DNA of 64,000 nt from Anas platyrhynchos (lineage: Eukaryota; Chordata; Aves; Anseriformes; Anatidae), in assembly GCF_047663525.1 (NCBI RefSeq), contig NC_092606.1:4896501-4960500 (forward strand), given 5' to 3'. The position numbers were made by a program, and so were the translations under genes. Under the pieces are notes generated by a model that saw only the letters and a list, made by a program, of their open reading frames with translations, searched no databases and was not told the DNA's origin. Below are positions 54,701 to 64,000 of this stretch, one piece after another (the first letter of the stretch is position 1; every line of letters begins with the position of its first letter).

Positions 54701-57700
54701 GACAGTCTCAGCTCTTCCCTGCGGGCCCTGGGAAGAGTTTTCTGTGTTCATTATTTATCAGACACCTCAAGCGTGCTGGGATTCACCTGGGTGATGTTGT
54801 GGAGCGGGGCTTCGCAGCACCGTAAGGCAGCTGATGCAAGGTGCTCTCCCTGCTCCGAGGGGCTGGCAGAGCTGGTGACCCTTTCCTCAGTGCTCTGAGG
54901 TTGTTCAGCTTGTGCTTCACCCCGTTAGGGTGCGGGTTTTTCCTTGGCACATGTATGTAATCCCTCAATCTCTGTGCTTTGTGCCGCAGGTGGCTGCTGT
55001 GGCTCTGACGTGAAGCAGTACGTGTACGGAGGCTGGGCCTGGGCGTGGTGGTGCATCACCGACACCCAAAGGTAAGCAGAGCTCGGTTATTTGAGGTTTT
55101 AGGGTACAGGCTAGGCAGAGCTGCTCCAGCAGGGCTGTCAGCAGGATTTTTAGGAGCACAGGACTGGCCAGTACCCGAGAAACCACAGCTGAGCATCAGC
55201 CCAGCCCTCTGCCTTCATCTGCAGCCACCTCCGGGCCCTTCAGAGGAAGGCTCCCCCTGTACAGCCGTGGCAGGAGCAGCGTGGGCCCTGTCTCATGCCC
55301 TTGCTGTGAGAGACCCTCTGTTCACCCACACAGCTTCTGGCTGTCCTCTGTGAGTGCTGAGCTTGCCCAGGGCAGAGGTGCTGTGAGCACCGTGAGCCCT
55401 GAGCACCAGGAGGATTTGCCACGCTCTGCCCAGGGTGGCCCCAGCCCTCACCCCGCAGCAAACGGGCCCTTGCCCCCATAGCCTGGATTGCTAAAGGTGT
55501 GCTGACTGCTGTTGCCACAAGAGCAGACCACGTTCCTGTTTAAAACCACGGGATTTCCTTTCTCTCCCTTTCCTCAGCCGTGGATTCTGCTTGCTGCTCA
55601 TTACTGCTCTCAATTAACATGCTGTCATTGCTGCTGCCCCGCTGATGTAGCCCCTCATCCCTAGGACCTGTGGCAATGTTCCTAAGTGTGCCTCTGTCCT
55701 AACACCTCCCTCACGCTCCCTGATGCAGGTTTTGTCTATCTATGTAAAAAAAAATAGGGAAAAACCCAAAGACGTGACTTTTGGGGTTCTGCACTGAGGG
55801 AAGCCCAGCGGTTGCAATTAACCTTTTACCACCTGCCCTTGCCACCTCTCCTCCCTGCTCCCGTGTCACCACCAGCAGACAAAGCTAGCACACTGCTGCC
55901 CTTGCTCTGCAGACGATGCCCTCCTGCAGGAGCTGCTCACCCGGGGTCACCCAGCTTGCGTGGTTCAAAGGAGCCCTGGCTGCTGCTGGCGATGGGCTCA
56001 CGACGCCTCTGGGTCCTCTCCCGGCTGGCTGGCACGTGGGATTGCCACAAGGGATTGCTACAAGGGCTATGACAGCTCACTGGCTGCATGGAGAGACCCC
56101 AGCTAACACCCCCTGCTTCGGCCCGGGGTCCCTAGCGATGCTTGTGTAAGGTGGGAGGGGAAGGAAAGGCCCTGCGCTCTGGCACAGTGCTCGAGGAGTG
56201 CATTCGGTCTGGCTTCCTCCTCAAATTTTGGTTGCTGTTCCCGCTCGTCTCACGGTGGGAGAAGCCCAGAGAGCAGTGCAGGGCCTTGAGCTGCTGTTTG
56301 CAGGAGATGCAGCCCCATTCAGGAGGCTAAATTCAGCAAGGGGTGAGTCCAGGGCGAAGAACTGCCTGCCAGGAGCGAGCTGGAGGTCCCTGCATCGCCT
56401 GGCAAACGGGGCTCGGAGAGCACTGCCAGCATCCAAAAAAATCCTTTACTTAAAAATCTTTACCCCCAGCTCATGCCATGGGATACGGGGCTTAATTCTC
56501 CTTTGCAAACCAGAGTCTTGCCCAATCCCATAAGCTGCGCTCCACAAACAGAGCCTGCTGCATGCACGTGAAGAGCTGAGGCTGATTCGCAAAATGAGGC
56601 CAGCTTTTCTGGAGCTGCCGGTGCCGCGAGGAGGCAGCGGCCGTTGTGTCGCCATCAGCGGCACCCCGCCAGGTAGCACTGACCCGGGGACAAAAGGAAC
56701 AGTTAGAGCTGGCAGGGAGCTGGGCTCTTGCCCTGCCGCAACCTTGAGGATTGGGGAAAAAAAGTAAAAAATCCTGTCCTTGGTTAGGGGTCAGCAATAA
56801 AAGCCCGAGAAGCAGGGAACCAAGTGGTATTCAGCGTCTCAGGACAGCCTTGGAAGCACCTTCTCTCATCAATGCCTTAGCCAGGGATGTGTAGCCAGAC
56901 CCCTGGTGCTTTTATTTTGCTAGCCCATCGTACGTGTTGGCACAGAAGCGCTTAAACGATTACAAAAAGGAATTTTCTGTCTGTGAAAAGCACGGTGAGA
57001 GAAAATTCCAGCTGAATTCAGGGTGGCAGTGCGGGTGGGATCCATGGCTCAGCTTCAAATGGGATTTGGGGGGGATGAGACCCCATCCAGCCCCGTTACA
57101 GCATCTAGCTGTGATTTTTAAGCATGAGGGGGGCTGTTCTGGGCATTACGAAGTCCTGGGAGCGGGCAGAGGGAGAAATGAGAACAGGGCAGGGAAAAGC
57201 CGAGCCCCCCAAGTCCCGCCTGTCCTTTGCACCGAGTGTCTGACTGTCTGGTAACCGCTGTGTGTATTTGCTGTCCCGCCCTTGTTCCTCGCTGCTCAGA
57301 CTGTCTTTGGAGGTTATGACCATCCTCTGTCGCTGTGAGAACATTGAGACGTCGGAGGGCGTCCCACTGTACGTAACGGGGGTCGCACAGGTAATAACCC
57401 ACCGGCTTCCTCACGGCGCGGCTAACCCTTCTGCCTCTGGTTCCAGCAGCAGCAGCAGCAGCAGCAGGATGACCCAAAACGAGTGGTTTTCTAACGGGAG
57501 AGGGCAAATCTCAGAGCTCTCCTCTCCTTCCCCTTCTCCGGCCCTTGCTCCGAGGTGCGCTCCTCGGTCCGTGGGTAATGCAGACAGGTGCACACGGGGC
57601 AGATCCCAAATTCAGCTCCTTCCGACAGTGCTGCAGAGGTTTTCTCCGGCTGTGACCCTCCCCTCGGCAGCACTGAGCACATCTTGTGCCTGGTGGAGGG

Positions 57701-60700
57701 CAGAAAGGCATCTGCTTGTACACGGCCGGGCTCTGCACAGCCTCTGGGGAAGGTGGGAAGCCAGGATTTGTGCCACCTCACAAGGAAATCCGTGCACCCG
57801 TGGGGAAACTGCAGCTGTAGCCGGCTCTCTAGGTTTGGATGTGGGTTTCCACTGAGCCCTTCCTCCCCCACGTGGAGGCAGAGCCCGCTGGGGATGTTGT
57901 CACGTTTAACAGCACAGCACGGAGACCCTGGGGGAGTTGCAACCCAGAGTTGAGTGTTTGCTCAGCACTGCGAGCAGCTGCAAAGCAGCGTAGTGCTGGC
58001 ACCAACCCTCCCTGGGACTTGCACAGCATTGAAATTAATTCAAGGTGTGGGTTAGGCCATCGGAAGGCTCTGGAGCTGCAGCAAGAGCTTCAGGGTGCCC
58101 GATGCTGTGCAGGGACGGCCCCAAGGAGCTGGAGACTCGCTTCTCCTGTCTGCCTTTGGGTTACGGGACAGGAAAAATAGGGAGGGTGAGGCACTGAGGA
58201 AGCAGGTCTGTGTTAATGCCAGCCCAGCAGGGGCAGAGGCTTCCTGCAGCGCTGGGTTTGGCCAAGCAGGGTGTGCACAAGGTTACCCTGGGGGTGGTGA
58301 TGCCGGGTGGGCGCACCCGGGGTCCGTGCTGTGCTCTTAAACCTGACACCAGCCTCCCACGGGGTCCTGGAGCCGCGAGCTCCTGGCCACATTCCTGTGG
58401 GGTCACGGTCCCATTGCCAGCCTGGCTCCCGGCCTTTCCCTGCTGATAAATCACCTTTAAGCATGGTTTGGAAATTTTTTATTGGCCAAAGCATTTTGTC
58501 TGCCTCCGGGGACGGACACAGCCCCTGGGTGCCTCCCGTGCCTGTCTGACATTACCTGCGACGAGAGCTGCAGGTGGCCTGGGGCAGGAGATGCGAGGGG
58601 AGAGCTGAGCCTGTGTTACCTGGAAACGTGCAAATATTTTACGTTTTTTGGCAGGATTTCCCTAGAGATAATGACGTTACAGCCCAGGTGTGAGGACGTA
58701 GAGACGGCGGAGGGGGTAGCTTTAACTGTCACAGGTGTGGCACAGGTACAGTAACTCCAAACCATCCTTTCAGGAATTGCATGTCTCTAACCTGCGTCTG
58801 GTTTTTCCCCATTAAAAGGTTGCTGTTGTCCAGGAACAGAAGCCAACTGCTTTGAAAGAAATGTTTGATTAAAAAAAAAAAAATACCACGCTGTCCTCGT
58901 TGATTCCAGCTCACGACCGCATGGCCATGTTGTACGGGGGGGTGACCCCTCCTCTCCCCAAAATCATCCCTCGTTTTCTGGTGTCTCATTTGTCCACGTG
59001 GCAAATGAGGTGTGTGCTGGTGACTGATTTCTTTGTGAAATGCTGGTGTGCCCCTGGAGCTCTGTGTGACACCGCAGGACCGAGCAATTCCCTCCTGAGA
59101 TGGCGTCTTTCGGGTTGTTATCATCATTATTATTATTTTTATTATCATTAGCACGTGGATCTTGTAATTCACAGTGAGTTAAAACCTAAAGAAAGAGCTC
59201 GGTCCCTCTGGACGATAAAATTTGTACATAAAATTTCCGGCTTGAAAGGAATTTTGGTTCTTTCAAGCCTTCTCCACACATGAACTCCAGCTCGTGCTGA
59301 TTTAAACACCTGCATTTCCCAGGCTTTGGGGTGTGCTGCCCTGACACAGCTTGTCCCTGTGCCTCGGGCGGGACGCTGGCAGGAGAAGATTGCAGTGACG
59401 TACCCAAAATCTCACGTGCGTCAAGAGGCTCCCCCGGGAAGAGCCAGCCACAGCCCCTCGGGAGCGTCAGGAGGAATTCACCCAGCGCTCTGCAGGGCAC
59501 CAGAGTCCTCCTGAGGCTCGTTGGTTTGCTCTGAGCTGACACCATGGAGTAATTGTGTGTTGTCTGGTGCGTAGACAAGGATGTAAGCTCAGCCAGGAGT
59601 AGTTTTTTGGGTTCTTGCACAAGGCAAAGGGCTGGTCCTGCGCTGTGCTGTTCTTGGGAACGTGGCCGTGCCCAAGAGCCCCAGCACGGGAGCTCCTTGG
59701 GCTCCTCCTGGCTCCAAGGGTGGCTCTTGCTGGAGCCTCTGAGACAGGAGCAGCACAGCTCGGATAATTCCAGGGGCTGAGGGCATTTCCTTGCTGGTGT
59801 GAAGCATCCTCATTTTCATTTTTTCAGCTCTTTCTACCCATTTAGGTACTAACATGTCACCTAACCTCAGTGGTCTTCGCATGCTTGGCAAAATGCATGT
59901 GCCCATGGCTCCATCCCACACGTTTCAAAGCTCTGCAGTCCTTTCTGTCCTGCATTTGGTGACACCATTCAGGGGAGGTATTTCTGTGAAGCATTCCCTT
60001 TTTAGCTTAGTTTTGGGGCATTGCCTACAAAAAGTAGGCAGCGCACGCTGGCAAACGGCTGGACCACCAGGTGCCTTGATTAAAAACGCAGCTCCAAATT
60101 CATCTCATTTAGCTTATTCTTTTTTCCACCATTTGCTTTTTTTTTTTTTTTCTCTGCTGTCGATTCATTCATTTTAAAGACTTTACAACATTTAGGATTG
60201 TGAAATGTGGGGAATTACCATGCTGAAACATGCCAGAGACAGTTGGGTTTGGGAGGTACAGGGCCGAGTTTTTCTGAATTCTGCAGAAGTCCAGAGGGAA
60301 AACTTTTGAGGCAACCGTTTTTCTTTTAAAACCTTGTGCAAAAAAAAAAAAAAAAAAAAAAAAGCAAATTTACTACCAGATAAACACTTTTTTAAATGTT
60401 TGCTGCAATAAAAGAAGCGCTGAGTGTTCCCGAGGATGCTCTTTTTTAAAGCCACAAGTGAGGAGCACTCCAGTGGCCTCCTTCTCCTGTCAGCTGGGCA
60501 CTTGGGGTGCGGGGGACACTGCCTCAGACCAGCAGAGCTGTGTCTTCCACCCCATTTTTCTGAGCTTTGGGCTCATTGGATTATTCCTGCTCACCCCTTG
60601 TGGGGAACACAGCTGGTTGGAGCTGGACATGGCAGTATTGCTCCTGCAGGTGGGGTTGGTTTGTAGAGGCACTGCTGCCGTGCCAGCCAAACTCTCCAAT

Positions 60701-63700
60701 TTGGAGACGTTTGAAGATGCACCAACTGTTGCAGGGGAAAATGAGAACTGGAAATGAGCTGAGCACGAATCTCTCGGCCCTGTTTTGGTTTGCGTGGTGT
60801 TGAGCTGACTCCAGGCTGGTTTGGGTGTAGCAGCACCCGAATGAACCCGGTTTTTGGATTTGTTGCAGAGGCAGGACCCTTCCCTGCTCCCCGTGAGCCT
60901 GCTCTGTGCTCTGACCGTCCGCTCTGTGGCTCCCCAAAGGTGGGGTTGTTGGGAGAGGACACACACCGTAACCACTGCTGCTGAGTGTCATTAACACCAA
61001 GAGCCCATGGCGAGACCCTCGGGGTCCCTTTTGGAGGTCCCTGAGCCAGGACGATGCCGGGCAGCAGCAGTCCATGGGGCAGGAGGTAGGATGTAGCTTG
61101 CCTCTAGGATCTCCTGGGCCAGAGCCCTTCCTCAGCAGCAGGCAGTGCCCAGCCCCAAATTCTCCATGAGAGGGTGCTGTGGGACTCGCTCAGCACCCGG
61201 TGTCAATAGGGCCTGGCCAAAAGGAGCTGCCACCATTTGGGGCCGCAGCTCCCTGTGGCTGGCACCTGTAGGGCTCTGAATGCCAGAGGCGTGTGCTGCA
61301 TCTCCACTGCCTGGTGTGGAGGTTTAAAAATCCATAAGGATTTTTAACCCGTTTTGCTTTTAAAAAGGACCAGCAGGACATTCTTAAGACCTTGGCTCAT
61401 CTCAGCCTGGGGGTGGTGTCACAGCTGGAGCTGGCTGGGAGGTGAAAACGCAGCTGGGGTGGCTGTGCCCAGCTCTGGGGACCATTAACAGGTTGCAGGG
61501 AGTGGGACGGAGGGGTGCTGGTCACCACGCCTGATAGGAGTCACACAAAATGTGGCCAGGAGCTCCCAGGTATGCGCAGGGTGTACCTGGTGTGCTGCGG
61601 CCATCTCGTCCCCTCTCCTTGCAGGGAGCACCGAGCAGAGGCCCTGTTCCCAAGGTGTCCCTTGGGCATGCCAGGCTCTTCCTTGTGCTCTGCCTTTCAG
61701 AAAGAGTAATTCTAGTGAAGGAGGAGGGAGAGAAGGGTAATAAAATGGCTTTTGGACAGGGTAACGATAGAAAGTGCTCTCCTCCCAGGTCTGGTTTTGG
61801 TTAAGGGACTGAATGGGTAGTTTGGGGCTCTTTGGTGGGGTTGTTCTCAGATGTTGCAGGATGGATGGCCTCAGGGAGCACCTCTCCGTGCCGAGCCACG
61901 GTCAGGGTCTGGAGAGGTGCCTTCCCCGGCCTCAAACGCTGCAGCTTTGGCTCGGGAGGGCTCAGGTGTGCCTGCAGGGCTGTCCCCAGCAGCAGGGAGC
62001 AGGAGCCCACCCGTGGGGCAGGTGACGTGGCTCGGCACGGGGTCTGCTCAGCTTGGTCCTCGGAGCTCCGGTGGCACGGGGTCCTGGCAGCCTGGTGGTG
62101 GTGCTGCTGCTGCTGCTGCTGCTGTTGGGTGCACGTCCCACCACGGAGAGGCACATTCAGCCCTTTGTTTTTTGTCTCCTGTCTCCAGGTGAAGATAATG
62201 ACCGAGAAGGAGCTCCTGGCTGTGGCCTGCGAGCAGTTTTTGGGGAAGAACGTGCAGGACGTGAAGAACGTGGTCCTTCAGACGCTGGAGGGGCATCTGC
62301 GCTCCATCCTAGGTGCGGAGGGGCTCTTGCAGCCTTGAGGCAGTGCTTCCTCTGCTGCCCGCAGATGGGACAGCTGAGACGGTTCCTCCCTTGCAGCAGC
62401 TGCTGCTGGGTGTCGTGATAAATGAGTTTTCAGTGCCTGCAGTAAGAGATGTCCGAGTCCCCAGGGGTCGCAGGTAGCCTGTGCATGGTGGCTGTGCTTT
62501 GGAGATGTCGGCGTGGGCTGAAAAGGCACCGTTGTGCCCAGGCCTGACCTCGTGGTTGGAGAGGTTCTGGACAGTGAGGATGTTGCTGAGCTTAGCCCAG
62601 TGCTGCTGTTTTCGTGCTGCTTTTTTCCCCTAATAAAGTGCTTTCCCTGCCCTCCCTCTGCAGGAACCCTGACGGTGGAGCAGATCTACCAGGACAGGGA
62701 CCAGTTTGCCAAGCTGGTGCGGGAGGTGGCAGCTCCAGACGTGGGTCGCATGGGCATCGAGATCCTGAGCTTCACCATCAAGGTATGCCCAGGCGAGGGG
62801 CATGGGGCTGGGCTGCAGCCAGCCGTGATGTGACACAGGAGCTGAGCCTGGCCCTGTGCCCCTGCTGTAGGTGACTGCAGAGCTGTAGGTGACAACCTAC
62901 AGCCCTTTGGGGCTTCCCATGACAGCTCCCGTCCTGCGAGCCCCAAACAGGGCTGGTGGAGCTCAGTGATAGCCCAGCAGGCTGACACGGCCCTTTCTAA
63001 CCTGGCCCTAACAAATGGTGGCTGTGAGCTCCAGCAGGAGGGGAGCGAGATGGAGCAGCTCGTGTGAAATGACCACAGCTTATCTCCTCCTCCCCAGGAT
63101 GTCTACGATAAAGTGGATTACCTGAGCTCCCTGGGGAAGACTCAGACGGCGGCTGTCCGGAGGGATGCAGACATCGGGGTGGCAGAAGCCGAGCGAGACG
63201 CTGGCATTCGGGTGAGTCCCAGGACGTGCTGAGCTTCCCCGCAGCTGCCCGTTGTGCTCCAGCTGCAGGCTCTTGAGCTCTGCTCTCTGTTTGCTCTCCG
63301 CAGGAGGCAGAGTGCAAGAAGGAAATGCTGGATGTCAAGTTCATGGCGGATACCAAAATAGCAGATTCCAGGCGTGCTTTTGAATTGCAGAAAGCTGCCT
63401 TCACCGAGGAGGTCAACATTAAGGTGAGAGGTACCCGACAGCCCGCTGCTGTTCCCTGGTTTGTGGTGGCCTTGGTAGCTCTGGGGCTTTCCAGGTTCCT
63501 TCCTTGTGTGTTAGCAGAGCTAGAGATGGAGACCCCACGTTTCTGCGTGTGCTCCTCACAGCAGATTCCTCTCCTGCCCTGTTTGCAGCAGTTAGGTGGG
63601 ACTAGGAGGAGGTGGAAGGATGGGGAGGGTCACCCAAACTGAGCCCAGAGCTGGCTGTGCTCAAATAATAGCACAGAGAAGGACCCCGAGTCCAGCACTG

Positions 63701-64000
63701 GGGACACGGACATGTTCCCTGGGTGGGGACCTGGCCCACAGCAGGAGCCACATCTGGTTTAGAGCCTGCCAAGGGTCCTTGCGTCTGCATCCAGCAGATC
63801 ACAGCCAAGATCCCTTTTCTCCCCTCTCCTGCCTGCAGACTGCGGAGGCCCAGCTGGCCTACGAGCTCCAGAGCGCCCGAGAGCAGCAGAAGATCCGCCA
63901 GGAGGAAATTGAGATCGAGGTGGTGCAGCGCAAGAAGCAGATCGACGTCGAAGAGAAAGAGGTCATCCGGAAGGAGAAGGAGCTCATCGCCACCGTCAAG
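48663..64000 (+). CDS. FLOT2: FLOT2 (flotillin-2/reggie-2), exons 1-8, 3' incomplete
   Basis: Scaffold of flotillin membrane microdomains at the plasma membrane and endosomes; forms hetero-oligomers with flotillin-1. Exons 48663-48711, 54990-55071, 58655-58745 (alternative 57300-57390), 62189-62312, 62664-62782, 63098-63211, 63304-63423 and 63839-64000 join to 287 codons. Visible features: Gly2 myristoylation and Cys4, Cys19 and Cys20 palmitoylation positions (as known for mammals), the SPFH/PHB domain to about residue 185, Tyr163 (a reported Src-family site) and the start of the Glu/Ala/Lys-rich coiled-coil flotillin domain. The window ends inside exon 8. The Kozak sequence GCCACCATGG is optimal. 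The gene has two homologous, apparently mutually exclusive exons for residues 44-74. Confidence 0.98.
48712..54989 (+). other. FLOT2 intron 1 (6.3 kb), no coding evidence
   Basis: No exon or RNA gene recognised. A composition-distinct patch at 49037-49066 has TTAATTA twice. A short duplication of TCTTGAGCAACG-type sequence lies near 50608-50645. No interspersed repeat family was recognised by eye. Confidence 0.55.
54990..55071 (+). CDS. FLOT2: FLOT2 exon 2: membrane-associating hydrophobic segment
   Basis: [20 protein letters not shown] then WCITDTQ, residues 17-43, ending AG of Arg44. Cys19/Cys20 are palmitoylation positions and the Trp-rich stretch associates with the membrane. Phase 1 in, phase 2 out: the donor must join a phase-2 acceptor, and both 57300 and 58655 qualify. 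Confidence 0.97.
55072..57299 (+). other. FLOT2 intron 2, upstream part
   Basis: Noncoding. GCATG occurs at 57122-57126, about 175 bases before the alternative exon. The pyrimidine tract of that exon (GCCCTTGTTCCTCGCTGCTCAG) closes the interval. Nothing else recognised. Confidence 0.5.
57300..57390 (+). CDS. FLOT2: FLOT2 alternative exon 3a (mutually exclusive candidate)
   Basis: 91 nt, with acceptor GCTCAG ending at 57299 and donor GTAATA at 57391. It completes Arg44 and encodes [20 protein letters not shown] then [10 protein letters not shown]. Length and phases are identical to exon 3b, and 21 of 31 residues (44-74) agree. Differences are at 45, 49, 52, 53, 54, 58, 59, 62, 66 and 68, so Pro54 becomes Cys54. 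The intact frame, good splice sites and many third-position differences from 3b argue for purifying selection rather than a dead copy. It may already be present in transcript databases; I cannot check. Confidence 0.88.
57391..58654 (+). other. FLOT2 intron between exons 3a and 3b
   Basis: 1264 bases, noncoding apart from the (CAG)8. It is long enough that splicing 3a to 3b is not sterically blocked, so exclusivity must come from regulation or from decay of the frameshifted product. A GCATG lies at 58461-58465. Confidence 0.5.
57444..57467 (+). repeat. (CAG)8 microsatellite after FLOT2 exon 3a
   Basis: Eight uninterrupted CAG triplets starting 54 bases after the exon 3a donor. Complementary in the transcript to the (CTG)7 at 62104-62124. 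Confidence 0.95.
58655..58745 (+). CDS. FLOT2: FLOT2 exon 3b (canonical exon 3)
   Basis: Completes Arg44 and encodes [20 protein letters not shown] then [10 protein letters not shown], matching the recalled mammalian FLOT2 sequence. Acceptor TTGGCAG after a T-rich tract; donor GTACAG. Phase 2 in, phase 0 out. Confidence 0.96.
58778..58783 (+). promoter_or_regulatory. FLOT2: UGCAUG RBFOX-type element after exon 3b
   Basis: TGCATG, starting 33 bases downstream of the exon 3b end. RBFOX binding downstream of an exon generally promotes its inclusion, so neurons and muscle might favour 3b. Motif evidence only. Confidence 0.5.
60340..60363 (+). repeat. Poly(A) run, 24 bases
   Basis: An uninterrupted A tract in FLOT2 intron 3, flanked by TTGTGC and GCAAATTT. 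A simple repeat; retroposon origin is not supported. Confidence 0.8.
62104..62124 (+). repeat. (CTG)7 microsatellite before FLOT2 exon 4
   Basis: Seven perfect CTG triplets (preceded by TG), 64 bases upstream of the exon 4 acceptor end. Reverse-complementary in the same transcript to (CAG)8 at 57444-57467. Confidence 0.95.
62189..62312 (+). CDS. FLOT2: FLOT2 exon 4: SPFH domain
   Basis: [20 protein letters not shown] then [20 protein letters not shown], residues 75-115 plus split Gly116. The donor GTGCGG is weaker than consensus. Confidence 0.97.
62313..62663 (+). other. FLOT2 intron 4
   Basis: Noncoding, 351 bases, GC-moderate, with a pyrimidine tract before the exon 5 acceptor. Nothing else recognised. 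Confidence 0.5.
62664..62782 (+). CDS. FLOT2: FLOT2 exon 5: SPFH domain
   Basis: [20 protein letters not shown] then [19 protein letters not shown], residues 116-155. Phase 1 in, phase 0 out. Confidence 0.97.
62783..63097 (+). other. FLOT2 intron 5
   Basis: Noncoding, 315 bases. It contains a short repeat of CTGTAGGTGAC at about 62865-62893. Nothing else recognised. Confidence 0.5.
63098..63211 (+). CDS. FLOT2: FLOT2 exon 6: end of SPFH domain with Tyr163
   Basis: [20 protein letters not shown] then [18 protein letters not shown], residues 156-193, phase 0 on both sides. Tyr163 is the residue reported as a Src-family target in mammals. Confidence 0.97.
63304..63423 (+). CDS. FLOT2: FLOT2 exon 7: start of the coiled coil
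   Basis: [20 protein letters not shown] then [20 protein letters not shown], residues 194-233, phase 0 on both sides. The heptad-like charged pattern begins here. Confidence 0.97.
63424..63838 (+). other. FLOT2 intron 7
   Basis: Noncoding, 415 bases, ending in a strong pyrimidine tract before CTGCAG. Nothing else recognised. Confidence 0.5.
63839..64000 (+). CDS. FLOT2: FLOT2 exon 8 (cut by the window end)
   Basis: [40 protein letters not shown] and LIATVK, residues 234-287. The last base of the window completes a codon and no donor is visible, so the exon or gene continues beyond. Coiled-coil flotillin domain. Confidence 0.95.

Larger units (their letters stand above)
58746..62188 (+). other. 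FLOT2 intron 3, no coding evidence
   Basis: Contains an ATT/TTA-rich tract at about 59118-59150, a T run at 60138-60153, an A run at 60340-60363 and (CTG)7 at 62104-62124. The A run could be a retroposon tail, but no body or target-site duplication is evident. No exon recognised. Confidence 0.55.

Noticed and set aside
60138-60363. Possible SINE or processed-pseudogene insertion ending in the A run
   Set aside because: No recognisable body, no target-site duplication and no homology to a known gene were seen.

Overview
The window looks like vertebrate nuclear DNA, most likely from a bird or another sauropsid. The genes are split by GT-AG introns, the DNA is GC-rich, and there are many C/G homopolymers and minisatellites. 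One gene has a run of 71-108 bp introns, and I recognise no interspersed repeat family by eye. This style is typical of avian microchromosomes. No species name can be supported from the sequence alone.

Four protein-coding genes lie head to tail on the + strand: SEZ6 (exons 2-17, about 6.4-13.0 kb), PHF12 (complete, 15 coding exons, ATG at 14082 to stop at 43517), DHRS13 (complete, 5 coding exons, 44754-47559) and FLOT2 (exons 1-8, 48663 to the window end, cut off after residue 287). From memory this matches the order and common orientation at human 17q11.2. Every listed exon was checked for AG/GT borders and for reading phase with its neighbours. SEZ6 encodes a neuronal CUB/sushi membrane protein. 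PHF12 is a Sin3-associated PHD/FHA chromatin factor. DHRS13 is a short-chain dehydrogenase. FLOT2 is a membrane-microdomain scaffold. I infer no shared pathway; their linkage looks like conserved synteny.

Layout. 1-6426 is SEZ6 intron 1 or upstream DNA: G-rich filler punctuated by compact AT-rich islands with homeodomain-type TAATTA words. 6427-12246 is a compact SEZ6 exon cluster with two intronic minisatellites. 13.3-14.15 kb is the CpG-rich PHF12 promoter (paired CRE, NRF1 and E2F motifs). 14.8-27.9 kb is one long PHF12 intron with no coding evidence. DHRS13 is embedded in tandem repeats (intron 3, intron 4 and its 3' flank), and the last array runs up to the FLOT2 promoter with its two YY1 motifs.

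The most interesting signal is in FLOT2. Two homologous 91-nt exons (57300-57390 and 58655-58745) have identical phases and encode alternative versions of residues 44-74 of the SPFH domain. Including both or neither would break the reading frame, so they should be mutually exclusive. A (CAG)8 tract just after the first and a complementary (CTG)7 tract before exon 4 could pair in the pre-mRNA and loop out the second exon. A UGCAUG element lies 33 nt downstream of the second exon.
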